Below are positions 1 through 6,249 of a stretch of 17,175 nt of DNA, in pieces. The stretch lies in NCBI GenBank assembly GCA_035653295.1, contig DASRCB010000034.1, positions 1-17,175 on the forward strand, written 5' to 3'. The translations under genes and the position numbers were made by a program. The notes beneath the pieces are model-generated. The model did not search any database. It was not told the origin of the DNA and saw only the letters and a program-made list of their open reading frames with translations. The stretch's first letter is position 1. Every line of letters starts with the position of its first letter. Source of the DNA: DASRCB01 sp035653295 (GTDB taxonomy: Bacteria; Acidobacteriota; Terriglobia; Bryobacterales; Bryobacteraceae).

Positions 1-180
1 CCGGGCATCGCGGCCCGCGTTTTCACCGCTCTCGGCGACATCAACGTGCGCATGATCTCCCAGGGCGCGTCATCGCTGAACCTGGGCTTCGCTATTGCCG
101 CCGAAGACACCGCCGACGCGGTCGATCGCCTGCACCGCGAATTTTTTGCGAAACTCGATCCTGAGGTCTTCGATGCGTAA
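1..180 (+). CDS. lysC: Aspartate kinase, C-terminal end (partial)
   Basis: This is the last 59 codons plus the TAA stop of a gene that begins before the window. The reading frame gives a C-terminal ACT domain with the motif GIAARVF followed by INVRMISQGASSLNLGF. This matches the second ACT repeat of monofunctional aspartate kinases, where the equivalent RMISYGAS segment contributes to the lysine-binding regulatory interface. The enzyme phosphorylates L-aspartate in the first step of lysine, threonine and methionine synthesis and is usually feedback-inhibited. The gene ends 57 nt before dapB on the same strand, which fits a lysine/diaminopimelate operon. A fused aspartokinase-homoserine dehydrogenase is excluded, because the protein stops right after the ACT domain. 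Confidence 0.9.
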   Translation, partial: PGIAARVFTALGDINVRMISQGASSLNLGFAIAAEDTADAVDRLHREFFAKLDPEVFDA

Positions 181-237
181 GGTTTTGTGTGGCAGGTTTC
201 AGCGTGTGGCGGACCCTCAGCCCGGCTGGTTCTCAAA

Positions 238-915
238 ATGAGCCACCGCCTCGCCATTGTCGGCTACGGCAAAATGGGTCGCCTCATCGAGCAGCTCGCC
301 CCGCAGTACGATTTCGAAGTCGCCGCGCGCCACGACATCGATCGCCATGAGCCTTTGGACAACTGCGATGTCGCAGTCGAGTTCTCCGTACCGCCCGCGG
401 TGCCTGCGAACGTCGAAATGCTGGCCGGGAAAGGCATCCCCGTGGTCATCGGCACAACCGGCTGGCTCTCGGAATTGGACCGCGTCCGCGCCGCCGTCGA
501 GCGCCACGGCACGGCGGCCGTCTGGAGCCCCAACTACTCCGTGGGCGTGAATGTGTTTTTTCGCCTCGCCGCCGAAGCCGCGCGCCTGCTCGCGGGCGAA
601 GACGAGTACGGCGCCTGGGCCTGGGAAATCCACCACAGTACAAAGAAAGATGCGCCCTCCGGCACCCTGCTCAAACTGGTGGAGGCGATGAAATCCGGCG
701 GTTACGCGCGTCCAATCGACGTGAGCTCGAACCGCGCTGGAGCGCATCCCGGCACGCACGAAATCGGCTTCGATTCAGCTGCTGATACCATCGTCCTGCG
801 GCACACCGCGCGCAGTCGCGAGGGATTTGCCCGCGGCGCGCTCAAGGCCGCGCGCTGGGTCATCGGCAAAAAGGGCTTCCACGAATTCAGCGACGTTCTC
901 TTCGGGAGGGATTGA
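238..915 (+). CDS. dapB: 4-hydroxy-tetrahydrodipicolinate reductase, short type
   Basis: DapB reduces 4-hydroxy-tetrahydrodipicolinate with NAD(P)H, the second step of the diaminopimelate branch. The 225-aa protein opens with a Rossmann nucleotide loop (VGYGKMG, residues 8-14), then GTTGW (72-76), SPNYSVGVN (from 97) and the active-site signature WEIHH...KKDAPSGT (129-143), holding the catalytic histidine pair and the substrate-binding lysine. PGTHEIGF near residue 171 is also typical. I chose the ATG at 238. A GTG at 187 would add 17 residues unlike any DapB start, and the Rossmann strand normally begins a few residues from the N-terminus. No strong ribosome binding site is visible before 238. 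At 225 aa it is shorter than the roughly 270 aa of the E. coli enzyme and resembles the short forms of Bacteroidota. Its TGA directly abuts the dapA ATG. Confidence 0.95.
   Translation: MSHRLAIVGYGKMGRLIEQLAPQYDFEVAARHDIDRHEPLDNCDVAVEFSVPPAVPANVEMLAGKGIPVVIGTTGWLSELDRVRAAVERHGTAAVWSPNYSVGVNVFFRLAAEAARLLAGEDEYGAWAWEIHHSTKKDAPSGTLLKLVEAMKSGGYARPIDVSSNRAGAHPGTHEIGFDSAADTIVLRHTARSREGFARGALKAARWVIGKKGFHEFSDVLFGRD
904..909 (+). promoter_or_regulatory. Ribosome binding site of dapA inside dapB
   Basis: GGGAGG lies 6 nt upstream of the dapA ATG at 916, inside the last codons of dapB. It supports the chosen dapA start and suggests that the two genes are translated from one message. Confidence 0.7.
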
Positions 916-1815
916 ATGTTCACAGGCTGCGGCACCGCTCTGGTCACGCCGTTCACCGCGGACGGCGCCCTTGATGAACCGACTCTGCGCGCTCTGGTAC
1001 GGCGCCAGATCCAGAACGGCATCGATTTTCTGGTGCCCTGTGGCACAACGGGCGAGAGCCCCACACTGAGCACGCGCGAACACCTGCGCGTGATCGAGAT
1101 CACCGTCGAGGAGGCGAAGGGTAAAGTCCCGGTGCTCGGCGGCGCCGGCGGCTACAACACCGCGCACGTAATCGAGCTCGCCCACCAGCTCCAGGGGATC
1201 GGCGTCGACGCCATCCTCTCCGTCACGCCTTACTACAACAAGCCCACGCAGGAAGGTCTGTACCAGCACTACAAAGCGATCGCCGACGCCGTGCCGCTGC
1301 CCATCGTCGTTTACAGCGTGCAGGGCCGCACCGGCGTCAACGTCGAGCCGCTCACTCTGAAGCGCCTCGCCGAGATCGACAACATCGTGGGCGTCAAGGA
1401 GGCCTCCGGCAATATCGCCCAGATGGCCTCGGTGATTCACCATGTCCCCGACAGCTTCAACGTCCTGTGCGGCGACGACGCGATTACCATTTCCCTCATC
1501 GCGCTCGGCGGCCGCGGTCTCGTCTCGGTCGCTTCCAACGAAATTCCCGCCGAAATGACGAAGCTGGTGCACGCCGCGCTCGACAACGACTACGAAACGG
1601 CGCGCGCGCTGCAGCGCCGCTACCTGCCGCTGATGGAAGTCAACTTCGTCGAGTCAAACCCCATTCCCGTCAAGTCTGCGATGGCGCGCATGGGCCTGCT
1701 TCAGCCCTCGTGGCGGCTGCCGCTCGTTCCGCCGAGCGGCGCCAGCCAGCAGAAGATCGACAAGGTGCTCGAATCGCTCGGTCTGCTCGGCGATCGGAGC
1801 CGTCATGCAGCTTGA
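916..1815 (+). CDS. dapA: 4-hydroxy-tetrahydrodipicolinate synthase
   Basis: DapA condenses pyruvate with L-aspartate semialdehyde to give 4-hydroxy-tetrahydrodipicolinate, the committed step to lysine and diaminopimelate. It is a class-I aldolase (TIM barrel). The 299-aa protein keeps the known active-site residues at the E. coli numbering: Thr44-Thr45 in PCGTTGESPTL, Tyr107 in TPYYNKP, Tyr133, Arg138 in QGRTG and the Schiff-base Lys161 in VGVKEASG. Length and motifs are fully typical of a functional enzyme. Related pyruvate lyases (N-acetylneuraminate lyase, dihydroxyhexanoate aldolases) share the fold, but the position between dapB and dapD decides for DapA. The start follows a GGGAGG site and abuts the dapB stop. 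The 3' end overlaps dapD by 11 nt. Confidence 0.97.
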   Translation: MFTGCGTALVTPFTADGALDEPTLRALVRRQIQNGIDFLVPCGTTGESPTLSTREHLRVIEITVEEAKGKVPVLGGAGGYNTAHVIELAHQLQGIGVDAILSVTPYYNKPTQEGLYQHYKAIADAVPLPIVVYSVQGRTGVNVEPLTLKRLAEIDNIVGVKEASGNIAQMASVIHHVPDSFNVLCGDDAITISLIALGGRGLVSVASNEIPAEMTKLVHAALDNDYETARALQRRYLPLMEVNFVESNPIPVKSAMARMGLLQPSWRLPLVPPSGASQQKIDKVLESLGLLGDRSRHAA

Positions 1816-2680
1816 GGCCGCCCCCGTTACCGATATCGAATTGCTGCCGCGGGAAGTCGAGCGGCTCTTCGACGCCCGGCCCGAAAGCTACACTCAGGAG
1901 GACCAGCGGCTGTTCCAGCGGTTCAAGACCGCGCTCAACCTCGGACTCATCCGCGCCGCGGAGCCGGACGCATCAACCAAAACAGGCTGGCGCACCAACG
2001 CCTGGGTGAAGAAAGGCATCCTGGTCGGCTTCCGTATGGGCGTGATTATTGACATGTCCATCGACCGCACGCGCCAGCCCTGGTTCGACAAGGACACCTA
2101 CCCGGTCAAGCGCTTCACGCATAACGAAAAGACGCGCATCGTGCCCGGTGGATCCTCGGTGCGCGACGGCTGTTACGTGGCCAAATGCGTGACCTGCATG
2201 CCGCCCATGTTCATCAATGTGGGCGCGTGGATTGGCGAGAGCACGCTCATCGATTCTCACGCGCTGGTTGGAAGCTGCGCTCAGGTCGGCGCGCATTGTC
2301 ACATCTCCGCGGCCAGCCAGATCGGCGGCGTGCTCGAGCCTGTCGGAGCGCTGCCCGTAATCGTCGAAGATGAGGTGCTGGTAGGCGGCAACTGCGGAAT
2401 CTACGAAGGCACGGTGGTTAAGAAACGCGCCGTCCTCGGCACCGGCACGATTCTCAACCGCTCCACGCCGGTGTATGACCTGGTCCGGGGCGAAATCTAT
2501 TGCGCCACCGACGACGAGCCGCTTGTCATCCCCGAGGAGGCCGTCGTCGTGGCCGGCTCGCGCGCCATTCCCCACGGCAAAGGGCGCGAGTGGGGCATCT
2601 CCATCTACACTCCGGTAATCGTAAAGTACCGCGACTCGAAAACCGACACCAAAATCCGCCTCGAAGACCTGCTGCGTTAA
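1805..2680 (+). CDS. dapD: Tetrahydrodipicolinate N-succinyltransferase
   Basis: DapD transfers succinyl from succinyl-CoA to tetrahydrodipicolinate, opening the succinylase branch of diaminopimelate synthesis. The 291-aa protein has an N-terminal helical region (about 1-100, including TGWRTNAWVKKGILVGFRMG), then a left-handed parallel beta-helix of hexapeptide-type repeats (about 105-240, such as FINVGAWIGESTLIDSHALVGSCAQVGAHC), and a C-terminal tail ending RLEDLLR. It is a little longer than the 274-aa E. coli protein. The ATG at 1805 is preceded by GGAG (1796-1799) and overlaps the end of dapA by 11 nt, so translational coupling is likely. Its presence shows that this organism can use the succinylase route. 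No dapC or dapE follows; the next gene lies on the other strand. Confidence 0.96.
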   Translation: MQLEAAPVTDIELLPREVERLFDARPESYTQEDQRLFQRFKTALNLGLIRAAEPDASTKTGWRTNAWVKKGILVGFRMGVIIDMSIDRTRQPWFDKDTYPVKRFTHNEKTRIVPGGSSVRDGCYVAKCVTCMPPMFINVGAWIGESTLIDSHALVGSCAQVGAHCHISAASQIGGVLEPVGALPVIVEDEVLVGGNCGIYEGTVVKKRAVLGTGTILNRSTPVYDLVRGEIYCATDDEPLVIPEEAVVVAGSRAIPHGKGREWGISIYTPVIVKYRDSKTDTKIRLEDLLR

Positions 2681-2730
2681 CCTTTCGCGTTCCTCGGCGC
2701 CTCAGCGCGCCGGCGGTTGCTTACCGCGGG

Positions 2731-2764
2731 AAAAGAACCGGGCTCCGGAACAACCGGAGCCCGG
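2731..2764 (-). terminator. Intrinsic terminator after the SPW-repeat gene
   Basis: CCGGGCTCCGG (2738-2748) and CCGGAGCCCGG (2754-2764) form a perfect 11-bp stem with a 5-nt loop. Read on the - strand, the stem is followed by TTCTTTTC (complement of 2730-2737), a usable U-tract. It therefore terminates the - strand SPW gene, which ends at 2780. On the + strand nothing T-rich follows, so any termination of dapD transcripts here would be weaker. Confidence 0.8.
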
Positions 2765-2779
2765 AGCGGTACTGCAGGC

Positions 2780-3142
2780 TTACGCGCGCACGCCAGGAGG
2801 CGTCGGATGCATGGGGTAGACACTCATTCTTGCGCTGGCGATACCCAGCAGGAACACGATCACGCCGACAACGAGGCTGTTTACCAGACGGGCCGTGTCG
2901 CCGCTGAAGCCGTAGATCCACGGCGAGAAAAATGTCCAAATACCGAGGACGCAGTTGATCCAGCTTAGCCAGCTCTGCATGGGAGCGCTGAGGCGGACGG
3001 CTGCGAGGACGGCGATAACGAAACCCACAATCCATGCGTTCCAGGCATTCATGCCGCCGTAGAACCCGTACACCCACGGCGAGATGAACAGCCAGATACC
3101 AGCCAGCAGGTTGATCGTACTGGCGGTGCGATTCATATTCAT
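2780..3142 (-). CDS. SPW-repeat small integral membrane protein
   Basis: A 120-aa hydrophobic protein with two copies of the SPW repeat: ISPWVYGF in the first half and FSPWIYGF in the second, each inside a pair of predicted membrane helices, so about four transmembrane segments in total. SPW-repeat proteins are inner-membrane proteins of no established function. The frame could open further upstream at a TTG, but that codon lies inside the GGAGGG ribosome binding site (3150-3155). The ATG at 3142, 7 nt downstream of that site, is therefore the start; a second in-frame ATG lies at 3136. The short tail is rich in proline and arginine. The gene has its own 3' terminator and a structured 5' region, so it is probably transcribed alone. 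No function can be assigned beyond membrane location. Confidence 0.85.
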   Translation of the reverse strand: MNMNRTASTINLLAGIWLFISPWVYGFYGGMNAWNAWIVGFVIAVLAAVRLSAPMQSWLSWINCVLGIWTFFSPWIYGFSGDTARLVNSLVVGVIVFLLGIASARMSVYPMHPTPPGVRA

Positions 3143-3145
3143 TTC

Positions 3146-3198
3146 GTTACCCTCCAATAAATCGGACGGATTTATCTTTATTCACGATGCAGGGTAAC
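3146..3198 (-). promoter_or_regulatory. Nested inverted repeat over the SPW-gene ribosome binding site
   Basis: On the - strand message, GTTACCCT (complement of 3191-3198) can pair over 8 bp with AGGGTAAC (complement of 3146-3153), which contains most of the GGAGGG ribosome binding site. Inside it sits a second perfect pair, ATAAATC/GATTTAT (3157-3163 with 3169-3175), around a 5-nt loop. The arms are AT-rich compared with their surroundings. Both a stem that hides the ribosome binding site and a DNA operator are compatible with the sequence. Confidence 0.5.
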
Positions 3199-3229
3199 TG
3201 TGAACGAACTACCGGATCGACGGTACAGA

Positions 3230-4183
3230 TCAGCAGTCCAGATCGTCCGAAAAGTGGTGGTCAATGGAGACTTTGTACGCGTCCGCAAGCTGATTCGAGA
3301 GTTGCTTCATGTCGTCCGCCGGCATTGGCTGGTATGCTTTCGCGATCTCGACGTTGCGTTCGATGTACTCCACCTTAGGCATCCCGATCACGGTCGCGGT
3401 CACGCCGGGCAGCGACAGCGAATAGCGGATCAACTGGTCCGGCTCAGCCTTGCCGCTCAGCTTCTCCTGGGCAAAGATCTTCATGGCGATGACGCCCAGA
3501 TCTTTGTAGCGCGCTACCGGGAGCGCCAGCGTCTCGAAGCTGCCGGTTGGATGCTCGGGTTTGGCCATGCCCTGCCGCGCCGCGTTGAGCGCCATCTGGG
3601 TGCAGTCGAAATCGTGCCGCATCAGAGCCGTGCGCAGGACCGTTGGGTCGGTGTGGCTGGTGATGCCCACGGCCCGCGTGACCTTCTCGTCGCGCAACTG
3701 GTACAGGCGCATGAGCACGCCGTCCTTGGCTTCGATGGCCGCCAGGTCGTCGTCCCCGCCGAGGCTGTGGATATGGATGAGATCGAGGTGGTCGGTCCGC
3801 AGGCGCTTCAGGCTGCCCTCGATGCGGCGCATCGCCTCATCGCCATTTCGGTCCGGCACCTTCGTCGCCAGCCAGACCTCTTTACGGCGCGTCTTCATCA
3901 CCTTGCCGACGCGCTCCTCGCTGAGTCCGTCGCCGTAGGCGTATGCGGTGTCGACATAGCTGATCCCAAGATCCAGGGCGTGGTTCAGTGCCGCGAGCGC
4001 CTCGTCCTCCTCCTTATACATGAGGAAGCGGCTGCCGCTGCCGAAGGCAAGAATGGAGACGCGCGCGCCGGTTTTGCCCAGGATGCGCGTGGGCATTCCC
4101 TTCGAATTGGTCGTGTTCGGCGCGGCCGTCGCCGCCGCGGCTACTGCCGCAGCGCCCAGGAACTCTCTTCGCGATACGCTCAT
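3230..4183 (-). CDS. Tat-exported aldo/keto reductase
   Basis: A 317-aa member of the aldo/keto reductase superfamily (NAD(P)H-dependent carbonyl reduction, TIM barrel). The catalytic tetrad can be read as Asp78 (VDTAYAYG), Tyr83, Lys108 (LATKVP) and His139 (LIHIHS). The protein starts MSVSRREFLGAAAV: a twin-arginine motif followed by an Ala-rich hydrophobic stretch and a likely cleavage region near residue 21. It is therefore probably exported folded, with its cofactor, by the Tat system. The start at 4183 was chosen because AGGAGGG lies 5 nt upstream and because it places the Tat motif at the N-terminus; a longer frame to 4243 has no signal features. The substrate is unknown. Tat-dependent aldo/keto reductases are common in Acidobacteriota and Planctomycetota. 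It lies 119 nt downstream of thrB and 87 nt upstream of the SPW gene start. Confidence 0.9.
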   Translation of the reverse strand: MSVSRREFLGAAAVAAAATAAPNTTNSKGMPTRILGKTGARVSILAFGSGSRFLMYKEEDEALAALNHALDLGISYVDTAYAYGDGLSEERVGKVMKTRRKEVWLATKVPDRNGDEAMRRIEGSLKRLRTDHLDLIHIHSLGGDDDLAAIEAKDGVLMRLYQLRDEKVTRAVGITSHTDPTVLRTALMRHDFDCTQMALNAARQGMAKPEHPTGSFETLALPVARYKDLGVIAMKIFAQEKLSGKAEPDQLIRYSLSLPGVTATVIGMPKVEYIERNVEIAKAYQPMPADDMKQLSNQLADAYKVSIDHHFSDDLDC

Positions 4184-4302
4184 GCACACCCTCCTGTCGC
4201 ACCATCTTACGCCTGTTGCGGGCGTGGATGCTGGCGGGTGCATTTCATCTCACCTGACATTGACCAGACCGCACCCGGTACTGGGCTTTCGAGGAGCCGT
4301 TC

Positions 4303-5229
4303 TTAAGCAGTCGCAGGCTCGCTCATGAACCTGACCTCGTAACCGTGATGCGCGATGCGCACCGGCAGGACCTCGGCGCGGTGGCCGTGATGCTTGAAGA
4401 TCTGGCAGACCAGGTCGCACACGTTCTCGAATCCGCTTTCATGGAAAACGAGCATTGAAGGGCCGGCGCCGCTCAGGACGCAACCCAGCAGGCCGGGGGC
4501 CCGGAGGCGCAGAATATCAGCCATGCCCGGGACCAGAGGCACGCGATAGGGCTGGTGCATGCGGTCCTGCAGCGCCGCCGGGAACGCGCTGGTGGTTCCC
4601 GTGGCCAGTGCCGCGATGAGCAGGGCCGAGCGCTGCACGTTAAACACCGCGTCGGCGCGGCTGTAGGAATCGGGCAGCACGGCGCGCGCCTGGACCGTCG
4701 GCAGGGCGAAGTCGGGCACCACGACACCGACACCGTAGCGCTCCGGCAACTCCAGCCTGACAGCACGGGCCACCCCGCCGGAATCGATCGCGCTGGCCAC
4801 GATCGAGCCAAGCACGCATGCGGCAACGTTGTCAGGGTGACCTTCGATACGCGCGGCCTCGTCGAGGATGCGGTGTGGTTTCCAGTTGAGGCCGAGCAGG
4901 TGATCGGCGATAACAACGCCGGCGGTTAGCGCTGCCGCGCTCGAGCCGAGACCCTTGCCGATGGGAATGTCGTTGATAATCTCCAGATCCACGGGTGGCA
5001 GCTTCTCCCCCGTGTCCTCCGCGACCGCGAGCGCAGTTTGCCAAATCAGGTTGTCCTCGCCGACTGGGATGCAGTCCGCGTCACGGCCGGAGACACGGAT
5101 ACGGAGCTGATCGGAGTGGCGGAAGCGGCATTCCAGCCAGAGCTCCAGCGCCAGGCCGAGAGCATCGAATCCTGGCCCCAGGTTGGCGCTGGAAGCCGGC
5201 ACGCGCACCTGCCAGGTGCTCTCAGCCAA
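4303..5229 (-). CDS. thrB: Homoserine kinase
   Basis: ThrB phosphorylates L-homoserine to O-phosphohomoserine for threonine synthesis. This 308-aa GHMP-family kinase shows the family motifs in order: N-terminal VPASSANLGPGFDALG (10-25), the ATP-binding loop PIGKGLGSSAAA (89-100), EGHPDNVA (129-136) and the C-terminal glycine motif LSGAGPS. The frame opens with TTG at 5229, which overlaps the end of the upstream oxidoreductase by 8 nt and sits close behind AAGGTGAGG. A GTG seven codons in (QVRVPAS) would give the more usual short N-terminus, so the exact start is open. No homoserine dehydrogenase or threonine synthase gene is adjacent; the gene is instead embedded behind two sugar-metabolism genes. 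Confidence 0.93.
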   Translation of the reverse strand: MAESTWQVRVPASSANLGPGFDALGLALELWLECRFRHSDQLRIRVSGRDADCIPVGEDNLIWQTALAVAEDTGEKLPPVDLEIINDIPIGKGLGSSAAALTAGVVIADHLLGLNWKPHRILDEAARIEGHPDNVAACVLGSIVASAIDSGGVARAVRLELPERYGVGVVVPDFALPTVQARAVLPDSYSRADAVFNVQRSALLIAALATGTTSAFPAALQDRMHQPYRVPLVPGMADILRLRAPGLLGCVLSGAGPSMLVFHESGFENVCDLVCQIFKHHGHRAEVLPVRIAHHGYEVRFMSEPATA

Positions 5230-6235
5230 GCCTCACCTTTTCGCCCTTGCGGCAGGATTCGTACACCGAGACAACCACCTGCAGCGCGCGATAGCCGTCT
5301 TCTCCGGAGCACAGCGGCTGCCGTCCGGTCCGGATGGCCTCGCCGAAGTCCCGGAACTGGCGCTCGAACGGTTCGTTGGAGATGGCCATCGGATCGCTCG
5401 AGCCGGACATCACCTCACGCTGCACCGGCGCCGGATCACCGGAATCGTTTTGCACGTCCCACGTCGTGAGCTTGTCACCGGAGATGACGGCGGTGCCCTT
5501 CGTGCCGTGCAGCTCCAGACGCTCGGTGTAGCCGGGCCAGAAGGCCGTGGATGCCTGAATGACTCCGGTGGCGCCGTTCGCGTATTTCAGCAGCGAGCAG
5601 ACCACGTCCTCCGATTCGATGCGGTGCAGCGCGCCGAGCTGCCAGTAGCCAAACAGTTCCGCGACTGGACCTGTCAGCCACAACAGGACGTCCACCTGAT
5701 GAATCGCCTGATTGATGAGCGCGCCTCCGCCTTCGGTGTGCCAGCTGCCCTTAATGGGTCGCGAATAGTATTCCGCGGAGCGGTACCACTTCACGTAGGC
5801 GTCGGCCTGGAGAATGCGTCCCAGCCTGCCGGCGGCGATCGCCCGCTTCAGGAACTGGGCGGAATCGTCGAAGCGGTGCTGGCTGACGACGTTGAGCAGG
5901 ATGCCCGCTCTTTGCGCGGTGTCGATCATCTCCCGCGCGGTTTGCAGGTTGGTCGCGATCGGCTTCTGCACCTGAACGTGCTTCTTCGTTTCGGCGCAGA
6001 TGAGCAGCGGCTGCAGACGAAAATCGGGGAACGTACAAACGTCGACGAAGTCGACGCGCGCATGGCGGCAGACCTCCTCGTACGTGGGCACGAACTCGCA
6101 GCCGTATTTATCGGCAAAGGCCCGGCCCGCGCCTTCGTTGACGTCGGCGCAGACCGTCAGATCAAAGCCGATGGCCGCATATGCCTGGGCGTGCTTGTGG
6201 GAGATGGCTCCCGTACCAATTAGGCCGACTCTCAT
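5222..6235 (-). CDS. Gfo/Idh/MocA family oxidoreductase
   Basis: A 337-aa NAD(P)-dependent oxidoreductase of the glucose-fructose oxidoreductase/inositol dehydrogenase/MocA family, probably acting on a sugar or polyol. The N-terminal Rossmann domain starts MRVGLIGTGAISHKHAQAY. The substrate domain contains EGGGALINQAIHQVD, with the likely catalytic His179. The usual EKP motif reads QKP (90-92): the lysine is kept and the glutamate replaced. The start at 6235 was chosen because the Rossmann strand must be N-terminal; the open frame continues to 6448 but that part overlaps the upstream gene and resembles no protein. A short GGGA lies upstream. It follows the fucose-isomerase-family gene by 14 nt and overlaps thrB, so the three are probably co-transcribed. 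The substrate cannot be read from the sequence. Confidence 0.92.
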   Translation of the reverse strand: MRVGLIGTGAISHKHAQAYAAIGFDLTVCADVNEGAGRAFADKYGCEFVPTYEEVCRHARVDFVDVCTFPDFRLQPLLICAETKKHVQVQKPIATNLQTAREMIDTAQRAGILLNVVSQHRFDDSAQFLKRAIAAGRLGRILQADAYVKWYRSAEYYSRPIKGSWHTEGGGALINQAIHQVDVLLWLTGPVAELFGYWQLGALHRIESEDVVCSLLKYANGATGVIQASTAFWPGYTERLELHGTKGTAVISGDKLTTWDVQNDSGDPAPVQREVMSGSSDPMAISNEPFERQFRDFGEAIRTGRQPLCSGEDGYRALQVVVSVYESCRKGEKVRLG

Positions 6236-6249
6236 GATTCCCGAATGTA

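Noticed and set aside
187..237. GTG start for dapB 17 codons upstream
   Set aside because: The added residues are unlike DapB N-termini and would displace the Rossmann strand from the start of the protein.
775..1572. A 265-codon open frame on the - strand opposite dapB and dapA
   Set aside because: Antisense to two genes with intact catalytic residues; no protein family features.
2738..2764. The strong hairpin as a regulatory element of dapD or a repeat-element copy
   Set aside because: Its position just after the SPW gene and the U-tract on the - strand explain it as an ordinary terminator.
3200..4306. A 368-codon open frame on the + strand opposite the aldo/keto reductase
   Set aside because: Antisense shadow of a well-supported gene; composition and lack of motifs argue against coding.
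5183..6223. A 346-codon open frame on the + strand opposite the Gfo/Idh/MocA gene
   Set aside because: Antisense shadow; the - strand reading has a Rossmann motif and substrate-domain motifs, while this one has none.
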